Shown here piece by piece: positions 52,904-61,124 of a DNA stretch of 64,000 nt. Both the position numbers and the translations under genes were made by a program. The notes beneath the pieces were generated by a model. The model made no database searches. It was not told the DNA's origin and saw nothing but the letters and a program-made list of their open reading frames with translations. Position 1 is the stretch's first letter. Each line of letters opens with the position of its first letter. The stretch comes from Bacillota bacterium (GTDB lineage Bacteria > Bacillota > Clostridia > Clostridiales > Clostridiaceae), in contig JAEXLD010000073.1 of NCBI GenBank assembly GCA_023445445.1, positions 1-64,000 on the forward strand, in the 5' to 3' direction.

Positions 52904-54103
52904 TTGTTTGATAAATTAAAGAAAAAATTTATATTAATTAATATGTCTTTATTAACAATAGTTTTTGTTTTGATTTTTGGAACAATCTACATAGCAACTT
53001 CTATAAGTATGGAAAGAGATTTAGAACACGAATTAAAAAGTACTATTTCAAATCCAAGGAAACCAGGTCCAAATTTTCAAATGATGAGTAGTAGCATAAT
53101 TATTGAATTAGATTCTAATAACAATATAGCAAAAGTTACTAGTTATATGGAAATTGATGAAGATATACTTCAAGATACTATTTATACAATAATTAAAAAT
53201 GATAATAATTTAGATAAAATAAAAATAGAAGGAAGTAGTTATGGATATTTAAAGGAATATACTCCTAAAGGACTAAAAATAGCACTTATTAGTAGAGAAC
53301 CTCAGATTAATGTATTAAATAATCTATTAAAGGTATTTATAGGAATTGGAAGTATAAGTCTTATTTTATTGTTATTTATAAGTATTTACCTAACCAATAA
53401 AACTATTAAGCCAATAAAAGAGAGTTTTGAAAAGCAAAAGGAATTTATAGCAAATGCTTCACATGAATTAAAAACACCATTAACTATTATTAGAACAAAT
53501 ACATCATTAGTATTATCTAATAAGAATAAGACGGTAGAAAGTCAAAGTAAGTGGCTTAATTATATAGATAATCAAATTGAAAGAATGTCGAAGCTTATAG
53601 ATGAAATGCTATCCTTAGCCAAATTAGACACAGGGAAGGAATTAGAAGAATTCATAGTTTTTGATATTAGTAAATTAATAAACAATGTGTTATTAACCTT
53701 TGAAGCAGTACTATTTGAAAATAATATTGAATTGTTATCTAATATAGAAGAGGATATAACTATAAAAGGTGATAGAGAAAGTATTAAGAAAGTATTTATT
53801 GTATTATTGGATAATGCAATTAAATATACTAATAAAAATGGGAAAATAGATGTAGAGCTAAATCATGATAAAAACAAGATAAAACTAAAGGTTAAGAATA
53901 CAGGGGAAGGAATAAAAAAGGAAGATTTAAATAAAATTTTTGAAAGATTTTATAGAGTAGATACATCAAGAGCTAGGGAAACAGGGGGATATGGCTTGGG
54001 ATTATCTATAGCTAAGTCTATAGTTGAAAGTCATAATGGAAAAATATATGCTGAAAGTAATATTGGTAAAGATACAACATTTATAATAGAATTTACCCCT
54101 TAA
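52904..54103 (+). CDS. Sensor histidine kinase
   Basis: This 399-residue kinase has two membrane helices (about residues 12-33 and 141-165) around an extracytoplasmic sensor of about 105 residues, a HAMP-like linker, the H box with H187 in ANASHELKTPL, and HATPase motifs DNAIKYTNKNG, NTGEGI, FERFYRVDTSRAR and GGYGLGLSI. TTG is the start, eight bases after GGAGGA. It pairs with the adjacent response regulator. Confidence 0.92.
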   Translation: MFDKLKKKFILINMSLLTIVFVLIFGTIYIATSISMERDLEHELKSTISNPRKPGPNFQMMSSSIIIELDSNNNIAKVTSYMEIDEDILQDTIYTIIKNDNNLDKIKIEGSSYGYLKEYTPKGLKIALISREPQINVLNNLLKVFIGIGSISLILLLFISIYLTNKTIKPIKESFEKQKEFIANASHELKTPLTIIRTNTSLVLSNKNKTVESQSKWLNYIDNQIERMSKLIDEMLSLAKLDTGKELEEFIVFDISKLINNVLLTFEAVLFENNIELLSNIEEDITIKGDRESIKKVFIVLLDNAIKYTNKNGKIDVELNHDKNKIKLKVKNTGEGIKKEDLNKIFERFYRVDTSRARETGGYGLGLSIAKSIVESHNGKIYAESNIGKDTTFIIEFTP

Positions 54104-54228
54104 CAGAACTACTACTATAGTAACTATCATTAGCTTTAGTTGAATTAATTATAGTAAAGAGTTAGAATTTTAGTTAAGAGAATATGTAAAATTATGTTTT
54201 ACATAGATTTAACGAGTAGGAGATTATT

Positions 54229-54453
54229 ATGAATGATAGGGATTATATAGAAAAGGAAACAAGAATACTTTACAAGTATATATTAGAGGATAATGAAAAG
54301 TTTGATAATAAAAAACAGCTATATGCAAGAATATATAACAACATAAAATACACAGCTAAATGTGATATAGGTGGTCTTGAAACACTTGATTTATCTAAAA
54401 ATGAGATAAAGGACATCATAAAAGAGGTAATAGAAAATTACAGTGAAGATTAA
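54229..54453 (+). CDS. Hypothetical small protein
   Basis: This 74-residue product is not recognised. It is charged, mostly helical in look (RDYIEKETRILYKYILED at the start, IKDIIKEVIENY at the end), with a single cysteine. A GGAG lies eight bases upstream. It ends 16 bases before the YjbQ gene, which suggests co-transcription. Confidence 0.65.
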   Translation: MNDRDYIEKETRILYKYILEDNEKFDNKKQLYARIYNNIKYTAKCDIGGLETLDLSKNEIKDIIKEVIENYSED

Positions 54454-54469
54454 AGAAGGAGGGATTTAC

Positions 54470-54877
54470 TTGAGTATGCTTTTTAAACATAGTTTATCAA
54501 TTAATCATAGTCAAACTATGATTGATATTACTGATATTATTAAGGAAGATTTAATGGCTTCAGATGTTAAGGAAGGTATTATGGTAGTTTATTGTCCACA
54601 TACTACAGCAGGAATAACTATTAATGAAAATGCTGATCTAGATGTGGTAAGAGATATGATATATGGTTTTGAAAAGATATATCCAACTGTGGATAAAAAT
54701 TATAGACATTTTGAAGGGAATTCCCACTCTCATATGAAAGCTACAACTATGGGAGCCTCACAAAGTTTAATAATAAATGCTGGGAAAATAATTCTTGGAA
54801 GATGGCAAGGTGTTTATTTTTGTGAGTTTGATGGACCAAGAAATAGAGATTTCTATGTAAAAATTGTTGAAGGATAA
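54470..54877 (+). CDS. YjbQ/UPF0047 family protein
   Basis: This 135-residue protein has the family hallmarks VVYCPHTTAGITINENAD and GNSHSHMKATTMG and the terminal GRWQGVYFCEFDGPRNR. The histidines resemble a phosphate- or metal-binding site; E. coli YjbQ has weak thiamin-phosphate-synthase activity but the real role is open. TTG at 54470 is preferred, seven bases after AGGAGGG; an ATG two codons later is possible. Confidence 0.87.
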   Translation: MSMLFKHSLSINHSQTMIDITDIIKEDLMASDVKEGIMVVYCPHTTAGITINENADLDVVRDMIYGFEKIYPTVDKNYRHFEGNSHSHMKATTMGASQSLIINAGKIILGRWQGVYFCEFDGPRNRDFYVKIVEG

Positions 54878-54900
54878 TAAATTCATTTCCGTCACTAAGC

Positions 54901-54976
54901 AAGGAGATAGGTGTTATATTCTAGCTACTTTAAGCTGATGAAGTAGCAAAGAATATAATATCTATCTCCTTTTTTA
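54901..54976. terminator. Very long bidirectional hairpin
   Basis: A 22 bp stem with only two G-U pairs (starting AAGGAGATAG, ending CTATCTCCTT) continues, after a mismatch, into seven more pairs (GCTACTT / AAGTAGC) around a 10-base loop. T follows on the forward strand. It separates the convergent YjbQ and EamA genes and is much longer than other terminators here. Confidence 0.85.
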
Positions 54977-54979
54977 TGG

Positions 54980-55393
54980 TTATAATATCATAATGAAGGT
55001 ACCTACAGTAATAAATATTCCGCCTACTATTGTCTTTACGCTAGCTGCTTCCTTTAATATTACAAAGGCTAAAATCATAGTTATTACAACGCTAAACTTA
55101 TCTATTGGAACAACTTTAGAAGCCTCTCCAATTTGTAAAGCCTTATAGTAAAATAGCCAAGAAAGTCCAGTTGCAATACCTGATAGAATTAAAAATATCC
55201 AGCTTTTTTGAGTTATGTTACTAATTTGATTAATGCTACCATTAACTAATACTATTCCCCAAGCCATGATTAAAACCACGACTGTACGAATTGCAGTAGC
55301 TAAATTTGAATTTATGTTTTCTATTCCTATTTTAGCTAATATTGAAGTAAGTGCGGCAAATAAAGCAGACAGTAAAGCATAAACAACCCACAT
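54980..55393 (-). CDS. Single-domain EamA/DMT family transporter
   Basis: This 137-residue protein is one EamA repeat with five membrane helices, starting WVVYALLSALFAALTSILAK and including SGIATGLSWLFYYKALQIGEASKV and the terminal IVGGIFITVGTFIMIL. Short members of this superfamily act as dimers. The substrate is unknown. ATG at 55393 has AAAGGAG upstream, so the longer frame starting at 55429 is rejected. Confidence 0.87.
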   Translation of the reverse strand: MWVVYALLSALFAALTSILAKIGIENINSNLATAIRTVVVLIMAWGIVLVNGSINQISNITQKSWIFLILSGIATGLSWLFYYKALQIGEASKVVPIDKFSVVITMILAFVILKEAASVKTIVGGIFITVGTFIMIL

Positions 55394-55509
55394 TTGTATT
55401 ACTCCTTTAGAATTAATTTTTTTTAACAATATAAATTTCCTCCATCTATAGTGTAGCTATAATATAATTATATAATACTATTAATTACTATGAAAGGTGA
55501 TGATATATT

Positions 55510-55782
55510 ATGAAGGTAGGAGTTATTTCTGATACCCATAATTTGTTGAGAGGTGAAGTTACACATATACTTAAAGAATGCCAGTTAATTATACATGCTG
55601 GTGATATATGTAATGATGATATACTAGAAAAGCTTAATGAAATAACTAAGACAGTGGCTGTAAAAGGTAATAATGATAAGGGGAATTTTAATTATTACTT
55701 AAAAGAGGAAGAGATAATTGAAATAGAGGGAAAGAAAATATATATTATTCATGAAATAAAGAATATAAAGAAGGACTCATAA
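55510..55782 (+). pseudogene. Truncated YfcE-type metallophosphoesterase
   Basis: This 90-residue frame holds the first half of a YfcE/YmdB-like phosphodiesterase: DTHNLL, IIHAGDICN and VKGNNDKGN are the first three metal-binding motifs. It stops soon after IYIIHE, where full-length members of about 155 residues continue to GHTH. Two metal-binding histidines are thus missing and no continuation is seen downstream in any frame. Probably inactive. Confidence 0.7.
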
Positions 55783-55946
55783 AATATAACTTTTATGCAA
55801 TATATATAGTAAAGAGTTTATTTTAATTATAATTATAATATAATAATATTAATTTCAATAAAACTATTAAGATTCAATAAAAAAAGAGGATAACATCTAG
55901 ATAGTATAGAATTAGTAACTGTATCATATTTTATGGAGGGGGTAGT

Positions 55947-56708
55947 ATGTTATCAACTAATCCAGCAGTTAGACTATACGAAATTTTAAGTAAAACAAAA
56001 GAATTATGCATTAACCATTCTAAAAAACAAAATAGGTTTAGAACTGTGGAATCAGTCATTGCTCAAGTTTTTGACTTAGATATGAAGGATGATGAAAAGG
56101 TATTTAAAGCTATTATTCAAATCATTCAAATGATAGAAAATATAAAAAAACTCACAAACAAGATTGAGAGTAATTCCAAAGATGAACTAGTAAAATTACT
56201 TACTAATTTCGAAAAGGAAATTATGGCATTAGGGTTAGAGGATGATATACACAAGTTAGATAATATAATTACAAGTGAAATACTAATATCCATAAATGGA
56301 TTAGCCTTAGCTTTAGACGTATGTACTCAATATAGGAATATTGAGGAAGAAAATATAACTAAGTTTAAGGAAAAAATTAAAAAGTTAATTGAAGAACTAG
56401 AGGAAGTAGAGATAAATAATGATTTAAGGTCATTTATTAATAACATACTTTATGATTTATACATTAAAATAGAAGAATATAAGATATACGGTGTAGAAGG
56501 ACTAAGACTATCAACTGAACAAGGACTAGGTAGCATAATGTTAAATCAAAATCTTTGCAAGGAAGTTTCCCACAATAAAAGTTTTAAGGAAAGTATAAAG
56601 AAGATTTTAAATTTGCTTACTAGTATTAATACAACTATTTCCTTTGCAAAAAATATAATACCAATTGCACATGAAGCAAATGATATTATAAATAGATTTT
56701 TAGATTAA
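55947..56708 (+). CDS. Hypothetical helical protein
   Basis: This 253-residue product is not recognised. It is helical in look throughout, with coiled-coil-like Lys/Glu-rich stretches (IIQMIENIKKLTNKIESNSK and KEKIKKLIEELEEVEIN), no signal peptide and no membrane segment. GGAGGGGG precedes the ATG. It stands alone between the truncated YfcE gene and a terminator. Confidence 0.65.
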   Translation: MLSTNPAVRLYEILSKTKELCINHSKKQNRFRTVESVIAQVFDLDMKDDEKVFKAIIQIIQMIENIKKLTNKIESNSKDELVKLLTNFEKEIMALGLEDDIHKLDNIITSEILISINGLALALDVCTQYRNIEEENITKFKEKIKKLIEELEEVEINNDLRSFINNILYDLYIKIEEYKIYGVEGLRLSTEQGLGSIMLNQNLCKEVSHNKSFKESIKKILNLLTSINTTISFAKNIIPIAHEANDIINRFLD

Positions 56709-56719
56709 GACAATATAAG

Positions 56720-56762
56720 AGGAGCTATGGTACAATGAAAATTTGTTGCCATAGCCCTTTAT
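56720..56762 (+). terminator. Terminator after the helical protein gene
   Basis: Arms GGAGCTATGG and CCATAGCCC with inner CAA/TTG pairs, then TTTAT. Confidence 0.75.
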
Positions 56763-56766
56763 ATAT

Positions 56767-56898
56767 TTATTTATATGTAGTATAAGGTGAAGGTTCTTTT
56801 TCAGCAGTAGGAGTTTTTTCATTAGCTTTATTTTTAATCTTTTCATTATAGTTTGGAGAAGTAGGATCCATATTATTTTTATTAACTTTATTTTTCAT
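56767..56898 (-). CDS. Small basic hypothetical protein (43 aa)
   Basis: A reverse-strand frame of 43 codons starts with an ATG seven bases after AAAGGAGG. The peptide opens MKNKVNKNNMDPTSPNYNEK and ends EPSPYTTYK. It is rich in Lys, Asn and Pro and looks disordered, in the style of small acid-soluble spore proteins, but no family was recognised. It diverges from the second BceR gene. Confidence 0.55.
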   Translation of the reverse strand: MKNKVNKNNMDPTSPNYNEKIKNKANEKTPTAEKEPSPYTTYK

Positions 56899-56994
56899 TA
56901 ATAAGCCTCCTTTAGTTTATATCAATAATTATATTTTCCAATTTATAAAAAAATATTATATAATTTAATAAATATAATTTGGGTAGGTGAGGAT

Positions 56995-57669
56995 ATGGAT
57001 AAAAAAAAGATATTCATTATAGAAGATGATATAAAAATAAGAGATGAGTTATGTACATTCTTAAATAAATATGGATATGAAGCAACATATTCATTAGATT
57101 TTCAACATATTACTGACGAGGTTATAGATGGAGATTATCATTTGATTTTACTAGATATAAATTTACCTTACTATGATGGATATTATATTTGTAGAGAAAT
57201 TAGGAAGAATAGTTCAGTTCCTATAATTATAGTAACTAGTAGAGATAGTGAAGTTGATGAGCTTATGAGTATGAATTTAGGAGCAGATGATTTTATAACC
57301 AAGCCTTATAATACTCAAATTCTTTTAGCAAGAATATCATCATTATTAAGAAGAACTTATAATAATCAAGAAGCGGAAATACTAGAATATAACAATCTTA
57401 AATTAAATTTATCTAAAAGTGAAGTAGAGTATAAGGAAAATAAAGTAGAATTAAGTAAAAATGAAAATAAGATTTTATATGTTTTAATTAAGAACAAAGA
57501 AAAAATAGTTTCAAGGAATGATATTATTGAAGCTTTATGGGATTCTGATGAGTTCGTTGATGATAATACATTAACAGTTAATATTAATAGATTAAGGAAA
57601 AAGTTAGAGGAAATAGGGGCAGAGAATTTTTTAAAAACTAAGAGAGGATTGGGATATATATTAATATGA
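56995..57669 (+). CDS. BceR-type response regulator (second Bce module)
   Basis: This 224-residue OmpR-family regulator is a clear paralogue of the one at 32156. The phospho-acceptor is D54 in LILLDINLPYYDGYY, and TSRDSEVDELMSMNLGADDFITKPY is the usual core. The DNA-binding half ends KTKRGLGYILI. The gene overlaps its kinase by four bases (ATGA). Its target is probably the bceAB-like pair at 60354, which carries a perfect BceR-like box. Confidence 0.9.
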   Translation: MDKKKIFIIEDDIKIRDELCTFLNKYGYEATYSLDFQHITDEVIDGDYHLILLDINLPYYDGYYICREIRKNSSVPIIIVTSRDSEVDELMSMNLGADDFITKPYNTQILLARISSLLRRTYNNQEAEILEYNNLKLNLSKSEVEYKENKVELSKNENKILYVLIKNKEKIVSRNDIIEALWDSDEFVDDNTLTVNINRLRKKLEEIGAENFLKTKRGLGYILI

Positions 57670-58685
57670 GATTTATAGATTTTTTAAAAGAAAGAGTAAT
57701 ATTTATATTTATAAATTTATTAATATTAGTATTTACATCAACCTTACTTATTCTTTTAAAAGTTGATTCTTATGCAATTATATTTATATTCTTAATAAAT
57801 TTTATAGGAATATTAGTTTATCATATTTATGATTATTTTAGTAGAAAAAGCTACTATGATGATTTACTTATGAACTTAGAAGCTTTAGATAAAAAATATT
57901 TAATTTCTGATGTTGTTAAAGAGGGGAGCTTTTTAGAAAGTAAAGTTTTATATAAGATAATTTATGAAATTACAAAATCAATGAAGGATGATTTATCTTT
58001 TTTAAGAATGAGTAATAAGGAATATAGAGAGTATATTGAACTTTGGGTACATGAAATAAAGACACCAATAGCAAGTAGTAAACTTATTATAGAAAACAAT
58101 AGATCAGAAGTAACAAAAAGTATTGGAGAAGAAATTATTAAGGTTGAAAATTATATTGAACAAGCTTTATTCTATGCTAGAAGTAATGAACTAGAAAAGG
58201 ATTATATTATAAAAGATATAGATTTAAAAACTAGTGTAAATAAGGTTATAAAAAGAAATTCCAGGATTTTAATTGAAAATAAAATAAAAATAGAAACCGT
58301 AGGCTTAGATAAAATAGTTTATACAGATAGTAAATGGATAGAATTTATTATAAATCAGATAGTTTCTAACTCTATAAAATATATGGATAATAATAAAAGA
58401 GAAAATATAATAAAATTTTATACTAGAAATATTGGGGATAATATTGTTTTATGTATAGAAGACAATGGAATTGGAATGAATGAAAAAGATGTTATTAAAG
58501 CTTTTGAAAAAGGGTACACAGGAGAAAATGGAAGAAGCTTTGGAAAATCTACTGGTATTGGGTTATATCTATGCAAAAAGTTAACTAAAAAGCTTGGACT
58601 AGGAATAAATCTTCAATCTACCTTAAGAAAGGGAACAAAAGTGTCTATAGTTTTCCCAATTAATAAGATGATGATATTTAACTAA
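57666..58685 (+). CDS. BceS-type intramembrane-sensing histidine kinase (second Bce module)
   Basis: This 339-residue kinase has two helices (about residues 11-30 and 36-54) with almost no outer loop, phosphorylation site H129 in WVHEIKTPI, and HATPase motifs NQIVSNSIKYMDN, DNGIGMNE and STGIGLYLCKK. The histidine has the same position as in the first module, so the two kinases are close paralogues. It lacks its own sensor domain and should depend on the downstream transporter. Confidence 0.9.
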   Translation: MRFIDFLKERVIFIFINLLILVFTSTLLILLKVDSYAIIFIFLINFIGILVYHIYDYFSRKSYYDDLLMNLEALDKKYLISDVVKEGSFLESKVLYKIIYEITKSMKDDLSFLRMSNKEYREYIELWVHEIKTPIASSKLIIENNRSEVTKSIGEEIIKVENYIEQALFYARSNELEKDYIIKDIDLKTSVNKVIKRNSRILIENKIKIETVGLDKIVYTDSKWIEFIINQIVSNSIKYMDNNKRENIIKFYTRNIGDNIVLCIEDNGIGMNEKDVIKAFEKGYTGENGRSFGKSTGIGLYLCKKLTKKLGLGINLQSTLRKGTKVSIVFPINKMMIFN

Positions 58686-58767
58686 ATAAATTCCAAGTGG
58701 AATACACAAGATTTATTAATACGATTAAAATTATGGCAAAATATGTTTTAACAAAAAGGTGAGTAAA

Positions 58768-59271
58768 ATGAAAGTACTGATTTTTGGTATAGTAGCTAGT
58801 GGGAAGACAACATTATCTAAAAGGCTATCCTTAAAATATAATATACCTTGTTATGAGGGAGATAATATAGCTTGGGATGGAAAAGGAGAAACAAGGTATA
58901 AGCGTTCAGATATAGAGCAATTTAATGAAATACTAAATATAGATAAAAGAGGAAGTTGGATAGTTGAAGGCGTATATAGAGAGAGTCAAAAATGTTTATT
59001 TGATATGGCTGACATAATTATATTCCTAGATCCACCATTATATATTAGAAAGGTTAGAATAGTTACTAGGTTTATAAAGCAAAAAATAGGAGTAGAGAAA
59101 TGTAATTATGAGCCTACATTTGAAATGTTAAAAAAGATGTTTAAATGGACAAGGGATTTTGAAAATAAAAGAAGTAAATATGAAAATATATTATTAAAAT
59201 ATGAAGGCAAATTAATTAGAATAAAAAATGAAAAAGAATTATATGGAAAATTAAGTGAATCAATTAAATAG
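58768..59271 (+). CDS. P-loop kinase (AAA/adenylate-kinase-like, topology-modulation type)
   Basis: The 167-residue product has Walker A GIVASGKTT at its N terminus, followed by GDNIAW, IVEGVYRE and DIIIFLDPP, the layout of small nucleoside-kinase-like proteins annotated as topology modulation or FlaR-like. The substrate is unknown. ATG at 58768 follows AAAGGTGAG; a GTG at 58759 overlaps that site. It lies 82 bases after the second BceS gene and may belong to its operon. Confidence 0.75.
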   Translation: MKVLIFGIVASGKTTLSKRLSLKYNIPCYEGDNIAWDGKGETRYKRSDIEQFNEILNIDKRGSWIVEGVYRESQKCLFDMADIIIFLDPPLYIRKVRIVTRFIKQKIGVEKCNYEPTFEMLKKMFKWTRDFENKRSKYENILLKYEGKLIRIKNEKELYGKLSESIK

Positions 59272-59302
59272 AAAAATGAGCTGTTGCGACAGCTCATTTT
59301 CC
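59272..59302. terminator. Bidirectional terminator
   Basis: Perfect arms AAAATGAGCTGT and ACAGCTCATTTT around TGCG. It belongs to the same hairpin sequence family as 111-130 and 29195-29218. Confidence 0.92.
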
Positions 59303-60043
59303 TTATATTTTACTTATAATAAAGCTAATTAATAGATTTAAGGAAGAGAATAATATTGAAACTATTAGAACCTTAGTTAAAAGCAAATTATATTTAATTA
59401 TATCTATGTGAGAAAATAAATCTAAATTAATAATATTAAGTATTAATAATATTACAAAAATAAATATAACGCCTATAGATGCTCCTTTAATATCTGCTGG
59501 ACTTAAAGAAATATGGGAACAAATATTAAAGACTAAGTATAAGAATAAATAAAATTCTGGCCTTCTGAAATTATTAAATGAAAAGATACTCTTAAGAAAT
59601 TCCAATATACCATCAGTACTTAATAACTCATTAGTATTTTCTAAGGAAACTGGCACAAATATTTTAAGTAATAAGATAATAATTAAGCTTCCACATATAA
59701 TAGGGGCTACACCTATAAAGAAGTTTCCTATTTGATGATAAATATTCCTTGGGTTATAGGAATGATTTACATATCCTAAAGTTCTATTTTCATCATTAAC
59801 TTGAAAGAATTTCACTTCTTTAATTTTATGTCCAAATAATAAAGCTATTATAAGATGACTAAGTTCATGAATTGGAACTCCTACAATTCCAGTAATATAG
59901 ATAGCTTTTTCACCTAATTTTCTTTGGTAATTAGCCATAGATGTATTTCTTAGAAAGCCTAGGATTAGCCCAGCTATAACTATAATTCCAATAAAATAGG
60001 ATAAATCTATTAATGTTTTTAATAATATATCTGCAATATTCAT
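59303..60043 (-). CDS. Membrane protein with HExxH motif (M50-like)
   Basis: This 246-residue protein has about six membrane helices. The second part of the first third carries GVPIHELSHLIIALLFGHKI, with the HELSH zinc-protease motif, followed by FFIGVAPIICGS, the usual second landmark of site-2-protease-like folds, and later SPADIKGA. The arrangement suggests an intramembrane metalloprotease relative, but no substrate can be named. It is encoded against the flanking Bce genes. Confidence 0.72.
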   Translation of the reverse strand: MNIADILLKTLIDLSYFIGIIVIAGLILGFLRNTSMANYQRKLGEKAIYITGIVGVPIHELSHLIIALLFGHKIKEVKFFQVNDENRTLGYVNHSYNPRNIYHQIGNFFIGVAPIICGSLIIILLLKIFVPVSLENTNELLSTDGILEFLKSIFSFNNFRRPEFYLFLYLVFNICSHISLSPADIKGASIGVIFIFVILLILNIINLDLFSHIDIIKYNLLLTKVLIVSILFSSLNLLISFIISKI

Positions 60044-60353
60044 AAAAAATCAACTCCAATCATTATAAATTTAGGACAAGTATAAGATATTTTAACGCTA
60101 TTATATTTGATTCTGATATTTAAGTAATAGCAATATATCTCATATTTGTTATGCTTTCGTATGTTTGTATATTAACATAATTTATGAGATAATACACTTA
60201 AAATCCATTTAAATGGAAAATGTAAGTCTTACAAGATTTTTAAAAGAATATTAATATTACAAAAATGTAAGATATATGTTATATACTTCGATGGATAGAA
60301 GATTAACAATAAAATACAATATTCCTATAGTAAGAAATAGGAGGGATTAACTT
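60044..60353. promoter_or_regulatory. Control region of the second bceAB pair
   Basis: No gene lies in these 310 bases. They contain a 12-base palindrome CCATTTAAATGG (60205-60216), TGTAAGTCTTACA (60221-60233) and a perfect BceR-like box TTACAAAAATGTAA (60257-60270). The box overlaps a possible -35 (60257-60262) that is 17 bases ahead of TATATA (60280-60285). Confidence 0.55.
60257..60270. promoter_or_regulatory. BceR-like box upstream of bceAB (second module)
   Basis: TTACA-AAAA-TGTAA fits TNACA-N4-TGTAA at every defined position and is a perfect inverted repeat of five bases. A nearly identical box lies at 33839-33852. Confidence 0.6.
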
Positions 60354-61124
60354 ATGGAAAAGGAAATATTAAGAGTAGATAATATTGAAAAGTATTATGG
60401 AAGAAAAGGTAATATTACTAAGGCCATAAATAATATAAGCTTCACTGTAGAAGAAGGAGAATTCGTGGGCGTAATGGGAGCATCTGGTAGTGGTAAAACT
60501 ACACTTTTAAATTGTATTTCAACTATTGATAAGGTAAGTAGTGGACATATTTATATTTCTGGCAATGATATTACTAAGCTAAATTCTAAAAAGATATCAA
60601 AGTTTAGAAGAGAGGAATTAGGATTTATATTTCAAGATTTTAATTTATTAGATACTTTAACATCCTATGAAAATATAGCTCTAGCCTTAACTATAATGAA
60701 GGTTAATCACAATGAAATAGATAAGAGGGTAAAAGAAGTTACTAAAAAGTTAAATATAGAAGAGGTTTTAAATAAGTATCCCTATGAAATGTCAGGGGGG
60801 CAAAAGCAAAGAGTTGCATCGGCTAGAGCTATTATAACAAAGCCTTCACTTATTTTAGCTGATGAGCCAACTGGGGCATTAGATTCTAAATCTGCAAAAA
60901 TGTTACTTGAAAGTATGGAGGATTTAAATAAAAATCTTAATGCCACTATAATGATGGTTACTCATGATGCTTTTTCAGCTAGCTATGCAAAGAGAATTTT
61001 ATTTATTAAAGACGGTAGAATATTTAATGAGTTAATTAGAGGAAGTGATTCAAGAAAGGAATTCTTCGATAAGATAATTGAAGTTATTACACTTCTTGGA
61101 GGTGAACAAAATAATGTATTCTAA
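60354..61124 (+). CDS. BceA-type ABC transporter ATPase (second module)
   Basis: This 256-residue ATPase has Walker A GASGSGKTT (residues 42-50), FQDFNLLDTL, signature MSGGQKQR and Walker B LILADEPTGALDS. It is a paralogue of the one at 33949. AGGAGG lies nine bases before its ATG. Its last codons overlap the permease gene by eleven bases, so the two are translationally coupled. Confidence 0.92.
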   Translation: MEKEILRVDNIEKYYGRKGNITKAINNISFTVEEGEFVGVMGASGSGKTTLLNCISTIDKVSSGHIYISGNDITKLNSKKISKFRREELGFIFQDFNLLDTLTSYENIALALTIMKVNHNEIDKRVKEVTKKLNIEEVLNKYPYEMSGGQKQRVASARAIITKPSLILADEPTGALDSKSAKMLLESMEDLNKNLNATIMMVTHDAFSASYAKRILFIKDGRIFNELIRGSDSRKEFFDKIIEVITLLGGEQNNVF

